Assembly (NCBI GenBank): GCA_964035575.1
Contig: OZ037854.1
Span: 186,001 to 250,000, forward strand
Direction: 5' to 3'
DNA length: 64,000 nucleotides
Source: Rhynchopus sp. YZ270_cl-10
Taxonomy: Eukaryota > Euglenozoa > Diplonemea > Diplonemida > Diplonemidae
Made by a program: the position numbers and the translations under genes. Shown here one piece after another: positions 42,194 through 52,595 of this stretch. Numbering within the stretch: position 1 is the first letter of the stretch; every line of letters begins with the position of its first letter. The notes below the pieces were generated by a model. The model was not told the DNA's origin and searched no databases. It was given only the letters and a program-made list of their open reading frames with translations.

Positions 42194-42720
42194 CCTTAAC
42201 ACAGAGTGTTAAGGAACTTCGCTGGCTCGTGTGGTTGTGATAACGGAACGGTCTACACGTGCGTTACACACTACGGTCTTCGTATACGATACACACAACG
42301 CTATGCATATGCGTTGCACGCGTTAACCGCAACGGGTGGTTACCAAACGCAGCCCACCTTCGGTGGGCTGCTGCAACTCGTGCCGTGTGTGGCCCATGCA
42401 TGGTTCTCACAGCTCGCTGGCACGTTTCCCAAGCCGGAAACCCGGTTACCTGCCTGAAAAACCGGGTTTTTGGCCAAAACGCCTGTTTTGCCTGTAGAAC
42501 CCTGTAGAACCCTTAAGAAACACGTGTAAAAAAGGGGTACTCGTGACACCCTGGTGTCAGGGTCTCTAAGGGGCTACAGCTTCGCTGAGCCTCTACACCC
42601 CCCAAAAAGTGTCCGATCTTTCCAAAGAAAACGTTTTTTCGGCTGGGCGAAGCTTCTACACCCTGAAAAAAAAAACCGGTTTTTGGTCGGATCCAGCAGG
42701 GGGGGTTAGAGGGGACTGAA
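42194..42720. repeat. Variant R-family sequence
   Basis: Starts with the R palindrome in reverse (CCTTAACACAGAGTGTTAAG) and carries a diverged body with ACGGTCTACACGTGCGTTAC and GCAGCCCACC...GGTGGGCTGC hairpin. The CGGTTACCTGCCTGAAAA block is shared with R. The same subfamily occurs at 53675-55140. Confidence 0.65.
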
Positions 42721-42828
42721 GGGTGGCCGGAACAGCAACCTTTAAAAACTAGAAAACACAAGTGTTTTCTAGAATTCTAGAAAACACTTGTGTTTTCTAG
42801 TTTTTAAAGGTTGCTGTTCCGGCCACCC
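42721..42828. repeat. Perfect 108-bp palindrome
   Basis: Two 54-bp arms with no spacer and no mismatch, centred between 42774 and 42775. Each arm contains a 24-bp sub-palindrome (CTAGAAAACAC followed by its complement) and the AAGGTTGCTG motif. It would extrude as a cruciform. Confidence 0.97.
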
Positions 42829-42899
42829 CCCCAGTCTAACCCCCTTCAGTTCCTTAACACTCTGTGTTAAGGTCTTTACACGGCGGGGTCCACACACCC

Positions 42900-43053
42900 G
42901 AGGGTCCGTAAATTTTACGGACCCTCATTACGGACCCTCAAGTGCGGACCCGGGTCCGTAATTACGGACCCTAGGGTCCGTAATTACGTACCCTAGGGTC
43001 CGTAATTACGTACCCTAGGGTCCGTAATTACGGACCCTAGGGTACGTAATTAC
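42900..43053. repeat. Subterminal palindromic repeats, left
   Basis: Tandem palindromic units of about 22 bp built from GGTCCGTAATTACGGACC and CCTAGGGTACGTAATTACG. The matching array at the other end is 52596-52780. Confidence 0.9.
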
Positions 43054-43653
43054 GTGGTCTAAGGTGGGAAATCACTGTTTGGATGTGTGACTGCTGGTCG
43101 AAAAGCCCTGGGAGCAAACCGAGTGGTACACAGGTACCACATGATAGACCATGATCATGTGGGCCTATCCCAAGTTACATACCGAAAAAAGTCGTGAGCT
43201 CGGTTAGTTGTCAAAGACGTCTTCCACCATGCACTGAGGAGATAATGATCCAACAATTTACAAGAAAGATTACTTAACCTACTGCTGGAGTTGCCAGGTC
43301 GTAGTAACACACAAAGTGTGCCTCCGTTCGGGAAGACCGGATATTCTAGAGACCAAAAAGGCCTCAAGAATATCTTCCGGTAGTCAAGGTATAACCGAGT
43401 GAACGGCCCAAGACCCCCGTGGAGAAGTTAAATGTTGTAATGCTATCAAGTAGAAACTGCGAACACTGTCTTACCCTCCTCAATACATGGTGGAATATGT
43501 CTTTGACAACAAACCGAGCTCAAGAGTTTTTAAACTTCCCCCTGAGGGAATGCGAGACGCAAAATTTACCGGACCCTAGGGTACGTAATCACGTGGTCTA
43601 AGGTGGGAAATCATTGTTTGGATGTGTGATATCTGGTCGGAAAAGCCCTGGGA
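43032..43653. repeat. Foldback segment between 82-bp direct repeats
   Basis: GGACCCTAGGGTACGTAAT...AAAAGCCCTGGGA occurs at 43032-43113 and 43571-43653. Between them, 43196-43241 pairs with 43476-43521 (46 bp, a few mismatches, GAGCTCGGTT...CTGAGGAG) and an inner hairpin joins 43336-43347 to 43367-43381. The nested pairing suggests a folded RNA or a foldback element. No known RNA class recognised. Confidence 0.6.
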
Positions 43654-43768
43654 TGGTGGTTACGATGCAAACTGGGAGTGGGGTGTAAAGGAGAATGGTG
43701 GGGGAAAATAAAGTTGGGCGGGTAGGGGTCGCATTTTGTGGAGTTCAAACAGTTTTTCATTACCCTCC

Positions 43769-44374
43769 TCACTTTTTTTTGTGGGTCTTTATATGAGTCT
43801 TAAAATCAACTTTGGAGGCACACTTTTTCCAACAGATTCGACAACGATTCGGTTGGTTGTAGTGCTTAAGGTGTTTTTTTTCCATGTGCTGGGCGAGACC
43901 ATTCGCCTTCACCTTGCTTGGACACATTGGACATTTACGCATACAAACACAAATGATCTTTTCCCTGTGAGAATCGATGTGCGCAGATAGCCCCACCTCC
44001 CTGACATCCACCCCACAAAACTCACACTCAACTAACACCTCGTCGTCTGACTCATCCGAACTGAAGCTCTCTTCATCCTCCTCTTCTTCATCCTCCTCTT
44101 CTTCATCCTCCTCTTCTTCACCCCCGATCTCCTCTCCCTCCTCCTCGCACTCCTCGTCATCTTCCCCCTCCCCCTCCCACTCTTGGCGAGCTTCAGCTAG
44201 CAGCAACTCTTCGCGAGCTTTGTCAGGAACAAACGAATGAAATGTGAAGTTGGGTATTTTTTCGCTGCACAGGCACACATAGCCTATCCCCTCCCCCTCC
44301 AGAAAACTAAACAGCACGTAACGTCCGGTGATGTGGGCGAACCCAGGACGTATTTCCGTGAGCTGAGTCAAGAG
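43769..44374 (-). CDS. Gene B, C-terminal part: acidic region and three C2H2 fingers
   Basis: About 200 residues read on the minus strand from the E1 junction: LLTQLTEIRPGFAHITGRYV, a long Glu/Asp tract, then C2H2 fingers CEFCGVDV...HIDSH, CPMCPSKV...HMEKKH and CRICWKKC...HIKTH, ending KKK. It has no start codon. The first codons sit on the target duplication of E1, in the same frame as the gene B portion at 48335-49754, so this is the downstream piece of gene B. C2H2 fingers usually bind DNA. Confidence 0.75.
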   Translation of the reverse strand, partial: LLTQLTEIRPGFAHITGRYVLFSFLEGEGIGYVCLCSEKIPNFTFHSFVPDKAREELLLAEARQEWEGEGEDDEECEEEGEEIGGEEEEDEEEEDEEEEDEESFSSDESDDEVLVECEFCGVDVREVGLSAHIDSHREKIICVCMRKCPMCPSKVKANGLAQHMEKKHLKHYNQPNRCRICWKKCASKVDFKTHIKTHKKK

Positions 44375-44376
44375 CA

Positions 44377-47098
44377 AGGCTACCAATCCGACTTAAACCG
44401 ACTCAGTAGGGTCGGGTCGGCCGACCCAAACCTACCCAGCAAAAAAGGTCAAAAAATAGATGTCAATTTTGAGACACTTTTTTTCCAACTTTTTCCTTAG
44501 GGATTTTTCGGGTACTTAGCGAAATTTTGGTCATCAAAAGCTAGCCCCTTCCACGGTCGCTGTGGCTTCGGGACGTTTACCCAGCAAATATGGGTCTAAT
44601 TCCCAAGGCTACCAATCCGACTTAAACCGACTCAGTAGGGTCGGGTCGGCCGACCCAAACCTACCCAGCAAAAAAGGTCAAAAAATAGATGTCAATTTTG
44701 AGACACTTTTTTTCCAACTTTTTCCTTAGGGATTTTTCGGGTACTTAGCGAAATTTTGGTCATCAAAAGCTAGCCCCTTCCACGGTCGCTGTGGCTTCGG
44801 GACGTTTACCCAGCAAATATGGGTCTAATTCCCAAGGCTACCAATCCGACTTAAACCGACTCAGTAGGGTCGGGTCGGCCGACCCAAACCTACCCAGCAA
44901 AAAAGGTCAAAAAATAGATGTCAATTTTGAGACACTTTTTTTCCAACTTTTTCCTTAGGGATTTTTCGGGTACTTAGCGAAATTTTGGTCATCAAAAGCT
45001 AGCCCCTTCCACGGTCGCTGTGGCTTCGGGACGTTTACCCAGCAAATATGGGTCTAATTCCCAAGGCTACCAATCCGACTTAAACCGACTCAGTAGGGTC
45101 GGGTCGGCCGACCCAAACCTACCCAGCAAAAAAGGTCAAAAAATAGATGTCAATTTTGAGACACTTTTTTTCCAACTTTTTCCTTAGGGATTTTTCGGGT
45201 ACTTAGCGAAATTTTGGTCATCAAAAGCTAGCCCCTTCCACGGTCGCTGTGGCTTCGGGACGTTTACCCAGCAAATATGGGTCTAATTCCCAAGGCTACC
45301 AATCCGACTTAAACCGACTCAGTAGGGTCGGGTCGGCCGACCCAAACCTACCCAGCAAAAAAGGTCAAAAAATAGATGTCAATTTTGAGACACTTTTTTT
45401 CCAACTTTTTCCTTAGGGATTTTTCGGGTACTTAGCGAAATTTTGGTCATCAAAAGCTAGCCCCTTCCACGGTCGCTGTGGCTTCGGGACGTTTACCCAG
45501 CAAATATGGGTCTAATTCCCAAGGCTACCAATCCGACTTAAACCGACTCAGTAGGGTCGGGTCGGCCGACCCAAACCTACCCAGCAAAAAAGGTCAAAAA
45601 ATAGATGTCAATTTTGAGACACTTTTTTTCCAACTTTTTCCTTAGGGATTTTTCGGGTACTTAGCGAAATTTTGGTCATCAAAAGCTAGCCCCTTCCACG
45701 GTCGCTGTGGCTTCGGGACGTTTACCCAGCAAATATGGGTCTAATTCCCAAGGCTACCAATCCGACTTAAACCGACTCAGTAGGGTCGGGTCGGCCGACC
45801 CAAACCTACCCAGCAAAAAAGGTCAAAAAATAGATGTCAATTTTGAGACACTTTTTTTCCAACTTTTTCCTTAGGGATTTTTCGGGTACTTAGCGAAATT
45901 TTGGTCATCAAAAGCTAGCCCCTTCCACGGTCGCTGTGGCTTCGGGACGTTTACCCAGCAAATATGGGTCTAATTCCCAAGGCTACCAATCCGACTTAAA
46001 CCGACTCAGTAGGGTCGGGTCGGCCGACCCAAACCTACCCAGCAAAAAAGGTCAAAAAATAGATGTCAATTTTGAGACACTTTTTTTCCAACTTTTTCCT
46101 TAGGGATTTTTCGGGTACTTAGCGAAATTTTGGTCATCAAAAGCTAGCCCCTTCCACGGTCGCTGTGGCTTCGGGACGTTTACCCAGCAAATATGGGTCT
46201 AATTCCCAAGGCTACCAATCCGACTTAAACCGACTCAGTAGGGTCGGGTCGGCCGACCCAAACCTACCCAGCAAAAAAGGTCAAAAAATAGATGTCAATT
46301 TTGAGACACTTTTTTTCCAACTTTTTCCTTAGGGATTTTTCGGGTACTTAGCGAAATTTTGGTCATCAAAAGCTAGCCCCTTCCACGGTCGCTGTGGCTT
46401 CGGGACGTTTACCCAGCAAATATGGGTCTAATTCCCAAGGCTACCAATCCGACTTAAACCGACTCAGTAGGGTCGGGTCGGCCGACCCAAACCTACCCAG
46501 CAAAAAAGGTCAAAAAATAGATGTCAATTTTGAGACACTTTTTTTCCAACTTTTTCCTTAGGGATTTTTCGGGTACTTAGCGAAATTTTGGTCATCAAAA
46601 GCTAGCCCCTTCCACGGTCGCTGTGGCTTCGGGACGTTTACCCAGCAAATATGGGTCTAATTCCCAAGGCTACCAATCCGACTTAAACCGACTCAGTAGG
46701 GTCGGGTCGGCCGACCCAAACCTACCCAGCAAAAAAGGTCAAAAAATAGATGTCAATTTTGAGACACTTTTTTTCCAACTTTTTCCTTAGGGATTTTTCG
46801 GGTACTTAGCGAAATTTTGGTCATCAAAAGCTAGCCCCTTCCACGGTCGCTGTGGCTTCGGGACGTTTACCCAGCAAATATGGGTCTAATTCCCAAGGCT
46901 ACCAATCCGACTTAAACCGACTCAGTAGGGTCGGGTCGGCCGACCCAAACCTACCCAGCAAAAAAGGTCAAAAAATAGATGTCAATTTTGAGACACTTTT
47001 TTTCCAACTTTTTCCTTAGGGATTTTTCGGGTACTTAGCGAAATTTTGGTCATCAAAAGCTAGCCCCTTCCACGGTCGCTGTGGCTTCGGGACGTTTA
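44377..47098 (+). repeat. 229-bp tandem array, about 11.9 identical copies
   Basis: GGCTACCAATCCGACTTAAA recurs at 229-bp steps, first at about 44379 and last at about 46898. No base difference between copies was seen. Each unit contains the 5' terminal sequence of E1, so the end of the element itself has been amplified. Confidence 0.98.
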
Positions 47099-47494
47099 AG
47101 TCGCCGTTAGGGCGACTTAAGTCCCTTGGCCCCAGCGCCCTATGGGGCGCCTACTCGTCGGGCCGTTAGGGCCCTCCGGTGGCCAGGTTCTTCCTCTGGG
47201 CTGAGAGGCTGGAAGTTCCCCGTCAGACTGGAGCTGGTGGGCTTTATGAGGCACGCTCGTCCGGCTTGGGCTAGCTGGTCCGCCTTCGGCGAGACCCTCT
47301 GCGTTTGGGTGGGCTCGTGCATCTTCGTTATGTTCGTACGGGTTTGATACTCTGGTTGGAGTGTGACAGCACGTCATTTCTGGAGTACGTTGGTAACACA
47401 CGAAGTCCAATGGTGATGATGGAAAGATAGATGCCGGCATTGGTGAATTGCTGGAGTTCTGCACAGGAAGCTAGCATGACGTAGAATCAGGGTG
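47098..47494. other. GC-rich interior segment of E1
   Basis: Compact hairpins TTAAGTCGCC...GGCGACTTAA-type (47096-47120), GGCGCCCTATGGGGCGCC-like (47136-47153) and GGCCGTTAGGGCC (47160-47172) precede a stretch whose base composition differs from its surroundings. Short open frames exist on both strands but none looks like a known protein. Possibly captured DNA. Confidence 0.4.
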
Positions 47495-48333
47495 TGAACA
47501 AATGACCGTATTTTGGTTGAAAATTTGACTTAAAAATTTTTTTCATGATTTGCCCAATCGAAGGTTTTCATTGGATTTTTTGGGTCATTTTATGGGGTAC
47601 CACGCCCGATTTTGGTCGAAAAAAAAAATTTTTTTTTGGTCAAAAATCGCCTTGTATAACCACTGTATTGGTGTAGGCTTGTACACAGAAGTGTGTTTTG
47701 TGTAACCACAGATGGTCAAAACACCCGATTTTTGCATTTTTTTGCGTTTTTTGGTGCCCAAAGACCCACCTCAGTGGTCAAAATTTTCCCGAAAAAAAAA
47801 ATTTTTTTTTTGTGATTTTTTGATTTTTTGCTAAGGCGCTGGCCATACTGAACGTACAGTATACACACAAAATGGCCGTGGAATAAATTCTAGATGGTCA
47901 AAACATCAAAATTTTGGTGTTTTTTGCATCTTTGGACACCCAAGGACCCACTATCAGGGGTGAATTTTTTTTGCCTGAGATTTGCCTTTGCCAAAATCGA
48001 AAAAAAAAATTTTTGTGAAGGAATTTGCTAAGGAAAAGTCCAAATTGTGGGCCCCTGTAGCAGTGCATATGGTATAACCCCAGATCGTCAAAACATCAAA
48101 ATTTTGCCTTTTTTTGCATTTTTCGGTGCCCCAGGACCCAATCTCAGGCCGGAAAAAAAAAAAAAAATTTTTTTTTTTTGGCCCAAAAAGTAGTTGTCGA
48201 AAAAAAAAAAATTGGGTCTGAAACCGACCCAAACCGACCCAAAAACCGACCCAAACCGACCCAAACCGACCCGCCACCCTACCCAAAACCATACCCAACC
48301 GGCCGGGTCGGTTCAAGTCGGATTGGTAGCCTT
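47495..48333 (+). repeat. F-related segment at the 3' side of E1
   Basis: Shares TTTGCCCAATC..AGGTTTTCATTGG and CTTGTATAACCACTGTATTGG units with F1 (35640-36180) and F2 (37570-37870). It ends in CCGACCCAAA repeats next to the terminal inverted repeat. Confidence 0.8.
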
Positions 48334-48334
48334 G

Positions 48335-49754
48335 TCAAGAGCCTGTGCACAGCGAGACGGTTCTTGGCAGTAGCGCTGAGGCACTTGCACATAATCACCT
48401 TTTTTTTCCCCTCCAATCCCACGGCGTCCAATGTCGCCTTTTCCCACCTGCATGCCTGCGTGCGGGCTCTCTGCTCCGCCATAGCCATTGTGACCTCATA
48501 GGTCTGTGGGCTCGTCACATTGGGGGCGAGACGCTTCCTCTTCCCGTTCTCGGCCTCCTCCCGCTCATCGGATGCTTCGAGAGGGATGGCATCGGAGAAA
48601 TGCCACCAGTGGTTGATGGAGTGGCAGAAGGCGTTTTTTGTACTACCTCTTCTGACCAGCTCCATGAGGACCAGGAAAATGTGGCCTGCCACCCTCGCCC
48701 TGAGGAACGGGTCGACGGCAGCTCCCTCCTTCAGCACGTGATAACGCCATGGCACATCCTGGTACCTGTACTGAATGAGTTCAGTAACACACACGTACAG
48801 CCATTTCCACTGGCCAGACAGGTCCCTGCTCTCCCCCATTGCGCGCGCCACTGTCCGAAGCTGATCCCCGATGGCGTTCTGCGAAATATCGCACCGGAGA
48901 TGCGCGCACACAGACGACAGCACCAGCCTTGTCGGTCTGTCGATGAGGGCGTTCAATTTTTGAACAAGACCCTTCGTGTCGTGGAGGGCGGGGCTCACAA
49001 AACGGCACCGAGGCGCAACAGAAGCAAGTCGTGAGGGAAAACCGGCATCCGCCATTTGCTGCACAGTCAGATGTGGGCAGTTGTGAATGTTCAGCGACCA
49101 CTCGTCCTCAGGGATAGCACATGTGCAACATCTATGCGATGTGGGACCGCAGCCCTTAATTTTGGACCAGCGGTCCAGATGATCTGGGCACATCTTTCCC
49201 ACGACGACGCTGGCCAGCCTGCACGGTTGTCCGCTCGGAGGCTCGGCTTGGCAGGTGGCCCCACCCAGCTGCTCGAGCTGATTCTGCAGGGTGTAGTGCT
49301 CATACGCCTTGAACCATTTTTTTTTTAGGTCAACCACAGTTAGACCTGGGGAGAAGAATCCTGTCTGAAGATTCAACAGGGCGAGGGACAAGCGAACACG
49401 GGCATTCCTCGTGCGGAGGGAATTCCTCGGCGTATACCCGTCGGTGTAGAGCAAGCCCACTAGGGGCAGGGTACCTCCCAAAAGCCATTCACATGCCTCG
49501 CGGACCATCCACACAAATGCCCCGACCAAACCAAGCGCCAGCCGGGCCCTCGTGGTTTCCTTCTCCTCACGCTCCAATTTTCGCACCCTTTTCGTCGATA
49601 ACCCCATCCGATACCCTGTGCGCTCGAAATGCAACCTGCCCACCTTCGCGAGTTGTGCCTGCGAAAGGCCAAGCTCAAGCCTGAACAAACGAAGCGTTTC
49701 CCCAACATCCATAACAGCATCCTCAACATCAGTATTGCGTGCACGGCGTGGCAT
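48335..49754 (-). CDS. Gene B, N-terminal part: helix-turn-helix and Cys-rich protein
   Basis: From the ATG at 49754 about 470 residues up to the E1 junction. Residues 1-70 include FRLELGLSQAQLAKVGRLHF, an XRE/POU-like helix-turn-helix. A hydrophobic stretch follows (LALGLVGAFVWMVREACEWL), then a Cys/His-rich region (TCQAEPPSGQPC, KMCPDHLDRW, SHRCCTCAIPEDEW, HNCPHL) that may bind zinc, then a long helical region to KNRLAVHRLLT. The frame runs on about 20 codons into E1 before a stop. The start is fixed by the partial copy at 52290, which begins with the same MPRRARNTDVEDAV. Unrecognised; perhaps the element's DNA-binding or transposition protein. Confidence 0.7.
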
Positions 49755-49972
49755 TGACCCAAAAGTAAAATAAAAACGAAACAAAACAAAACAAAACGAA
49801 AGAAAAATAAAAGGTAAGAAAGTGAAAGTCCTGAAGTAGAGATGATGATGTGTGGGAAGGGAGGAGCGATGAAAATAGATACAGCAAGGCCAAAAGTATG
49901 GGGTGTGGAGAGAGGGTACTTTTATGAGTATGATCAATGATAAAAAAAAAGGGGGGGTGACACCATGCATGT

Positions 49973-51130
49973 TTAACCAATCTCATTCTGGCTGATTGTA
50001 ATTGGCTCGCTTACGGGGTGTACGTCTTCGTCACCACCGGGCCCCTCCTCTGCAGTACCCTCCGCTGCAGTACCCCCAAGCAAAGAGTCCACCTGCGAGA
50101 CGACATCAGGTGACATCAAGGTTTCCATGGAGAAGTCGCAAGTTATTGAGACGTCAACAGGGGGCAGCAAAGCAACCCGCACCTCGAAGAAGACCCCCAT
50201 CCACGGTACGCATTTTGGTGCCACAGAAGAGTCCCACGACCTTGGGAGGGAGTAATGCTTGATGTACTCCCCAGGAGGGCAGCTGGACTCTTCACCGAAG
50301 TCCCTCTGCAGCTTCAGGGTAACATCCCTGTCGCTTACCTTTACCGAGCAGGTTTTAAAAACCCCCTCGACAGCCACACAGTGCATCATGTTGGTCGTGT
50401 TCTTTGTTTTTGCCAGGTTTGGAAACGTGTATGCAGGTGCGGCAGGGGTTGCGCCCGTTGTTCTTCTTCTCTTTGTATCCTGGGTTTTGGGTGTTCTGGG
50501 CGTTGTCGGTGTTTTCTGTGTTCTGGGCGTTGTCGGTGTTTTGGGTGTCATTGGTGTTGCAACCTCCTCATCCTCCTCCTCCTCCTCCTCGTCGTCCTCC
50601 TCGTCACTGTCGTCAGCTTCTTTGCCAAGCTCTTGGTAGATGCTGAGCATGCTACACTGCTTGTATTTGGGCAGCAAGCCCTGCATCATGAGGTCATACA
50701 CAGGGTGGCGGGTGTTGTTCTCATTCTCCCAAGCCCTGATCACACTGTCACGGAGTACGAGGCCAGCGTAGCTCGTCACACATTTTTTGTCCTGGCGCTT
50801 AGTGTAGGAGTACACATTCGGTTTCGCGTGCTTGGGGTCGTTCACGAGTCTGGCGTCCACTTTCTCGAGCTTGTTCAGCTTGCTGTTCTTCTGCTTCTTC
50901 CCAAAAAGCGTGGCAATGGCGGTGGTGGTGTTCGGGGTGTTCGTGTGGATACGTTTCCCCGTAACCTTCATCAACAACTTCCGGATTCTCGGCCCTTCCA
51001 GAACACACCCCGTCTTGCCGGAGTCCTCCTCCTCTTTATCCGTTGCTTTCCTCACCCAACAGCAGAGGAAGTCGTGGAAGTATTCTGCGTCTAAATCAGA
51101 AGAAGCACCACGAGAGCGTTTTCCAGGCAT
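49973..51130 (-). CDS. Gene A, acidic Thr-Pro-rich protein of unknown function
   Basis: 385 residues from the ATG at 51130. N-terminal globular half (AEYFHDFLCCWVRKATDKEE, RIRKLLMKVTGKRIHTNTPN, QGLLPKYKQCSMLSIYQELG), then a Glu/Asp tract, Thr-Pro repeats (TPTTPRTPKT), a basic patch KRRRTTG, and a C-terminal beta-rich half (YIKHYSLPRSWDSS, GVFFEVRVALLPPVDVSI). It lies head-to-tail upstream of gene B, 218 bp apart. No family recognised. Conservation of most of it in the inverted partial copy shows it belongs to the element. Confidence 0.75.
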   Translation of the reverse strand: MPGKRSRGASSDLDAEYFHDFLCCWVRKATDKEEEDSGKTGCVLEGPRIRKLLMKVTGKRIHTNTPNTTTAIATLFGKKQKNSKLNKLEKVDARLVNDPKHAKPNVYSYTKRQDKKCVTSYAGLVLRDSVIRAWENENNTRHPVYDLMMQGLLPKYKQCSMLSIYQELGKEADDSDEEDDEEEEEEDEEVATPMTPKTPTTPRTQKTPTTPRTPKTQDTKRRRTTGATPAAPAYTFPNLAKTKNTTNMMHCVAVEGVFKTCSVKVSDRDVTLKLQRDFGEESSCPPGEYIKHYSLPRSWDSSVAPKCVPWMGVFFEVRVALLPPVDVSITCDFSMETLMSPDVVSQVDSLLGGTAAEGTAEEGPGGDEDVHPVSEPITISQNEIG

Positions 51131-51149
51131 GGTCAGGAAGAATTAACAA

Positions 51150-52332
51150 AGGAATTCTGTTGGGAGGTAGAAAGATGCTGATATTGAAGGGCCTGAAAAA
51201 CAATTTGCAAAAATCCCCCCTCCTTTTTTTTTTGTTTTGTTTTGTTCTTGAAAATGAAACAAACAAAAGGAGGGGGGTTTTTGCAATTTGTTTCAGGCCC
51301 TTCAATATCAGCAGCTTTTCTACCTCCCAACAGAGTTCCTTTAGTAAGTCTTCCTGACCATGTGCACACCTGGAAAACGCGCTCGTGATAGTGCTTCTTC
51401 TTTAGACACCGAATACTTCCACGACTTCCTCTGCTGCTGGGTGAGGAAATCAACGGATAAAGAGGAGGAGGACGGTGTGTTCTGGAAGGGCCGAGATTCC
51501 GGAAGTTGTCGATGAAGGTTACGGGGAAACGTATACCCACGAACACCCCGAACACCAGCGCCGCCATGGCCATCCTTTTTGGGAAGAAGCAGAAGAACAA
51601 CAAACAGAATAAGCTCGACAAAGTGGACGCGAAACTCGTGAACAACCCTAAGCATGAGAAACCAAATGTGTACGTACTCCTTCACTAAGCGGCAGGGCGG
51701 AAAATATAAGACGAGCTACGTTGGCGTCACACTCAGCAACACTGTGATCAGGGCTTGGGAGAATGAGAACGCCCGCAACGGTGTGTATCAGATCATGATG
51801 CAGGGCTTGCTGCCCAAGTACAGGCAGTGCAGCATGCTGAGCATCTACGAAGAGCTTGGCAATGAAGCTGACGACAGTGACGAGGAGGAGGAGGTTGCAA
51901 CAGCAATGACACCCAAAACCCTTGCCGCACCTGCATACACAAGTTTCCAAACCTGGCAAAAACAAAGAACACCACAAACATGCTGCACTGTGTGGCTGTG
52001 GAGGGGTTTTTTAAAAGTGAAGTTCTTCCTTTAAAACCTGCTCGGTAAAGGTAATCGACAGGGATGTTACCCTGAAGCTGCAGAGGGACTTCGGTGAAGA
52101 GTCCAGCTGCCCTCCTGGGGAGTACATCAAGCATTACTCCCTCCCAAGGTCGTGGGACTCTTCTGTGGCACCAAAATGAGATTGGTTAAACATGCATGGT
52201 GTCACCCCCTCATCATTGATGAGGACTTTCACTTTCTTACCTTTTATTTTCCTTTTGTTTCGTTTTTTTTTTTTTTTTTTTTTGGGTCAATGCCACGCCG
52301 TGCACGCAATACTGATGTTGAGGATGCTGTTA
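51150..52332 (+). pseudogene. Decayed inverted copy of gene A and the start of gene B
   Basis: Plus-strand pieces in at least three frames match gene A (TEYFHDFLCCWVRKSTDKEE, KVTGKRIPTNTPNT, GLLPKYRQCSMLSIYEELG, DRDVTLKLQRDFGEESS), then MPRRARNTDVEDAV at 52290 matches gene B and breaks off. The two units form an inverted repeat centred near 51245, where upstream sequences are palindromic (GAAGGGCCTGAAA...TTTCAGGCCCTTC). The copy is about 450 bp shorter than the other side. Confidence 0.8.
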
Positions 52333-52339
52333 TCCCCCC

Positions 52340-52595
52340 CAAAATTTGCCGTGGTAGGTCTTAAAATAGCCCAAAAAATCCAAAGAAACCCCCAGAAATA
52401 CATGTTCGAGAAAAGATTGTGAGGTCAAATTTTGAGGCAAAATACGGTTATTTTGGTGTACCCAGTGCACTATAGTACAAGACGAATTTTGATCAAAATA
52501 AATATTTTTCCCCCCCAACAAATTTTTTTGTCGGCCCAAAAAAAAAAAAAAAAATTTTTTTTTTTTTGAGTCCGAAAAGCACCCAGCCCACGTAA
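52340..52595. other. Non-coding, homopolymer-rich
   Basis: T/A runs and a short stretch (AATCCAAAGAAACCCCCAGA) without a recognised gene, between the gene B fragment and the right subterminal repeats. Confidence 0.4.

Larger units (their letters stand above)
44375..48334. mobile_element. E1, hAT-like TIR element nested in gene B
   Basis: Terminal inverted repeats of 27 bp with one mismatch (CAAGGCTACCAATCCGACTT...). The 7-bp duplication TCAAGAG stands at 44368-44374 and 48335-48341. About 3.96 kb. Contents: twelve 229-bp tandem units, a GC-rich stretch with hairpins (47098-47480), a segment related to F1/F2 (47495-48180), and subterminal CCGACCCAAA motifs. No transposase gene. The CAAGG terminus and duplication size suit hAT. 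Confidence 0.88.

Noticed and set aside
43114-43570. Group I intron or ribozyme in the foldback segment
   Set aside because: Some stretches look suggestive (AAGGTATA), but the conserved core elements could not be matched in order.
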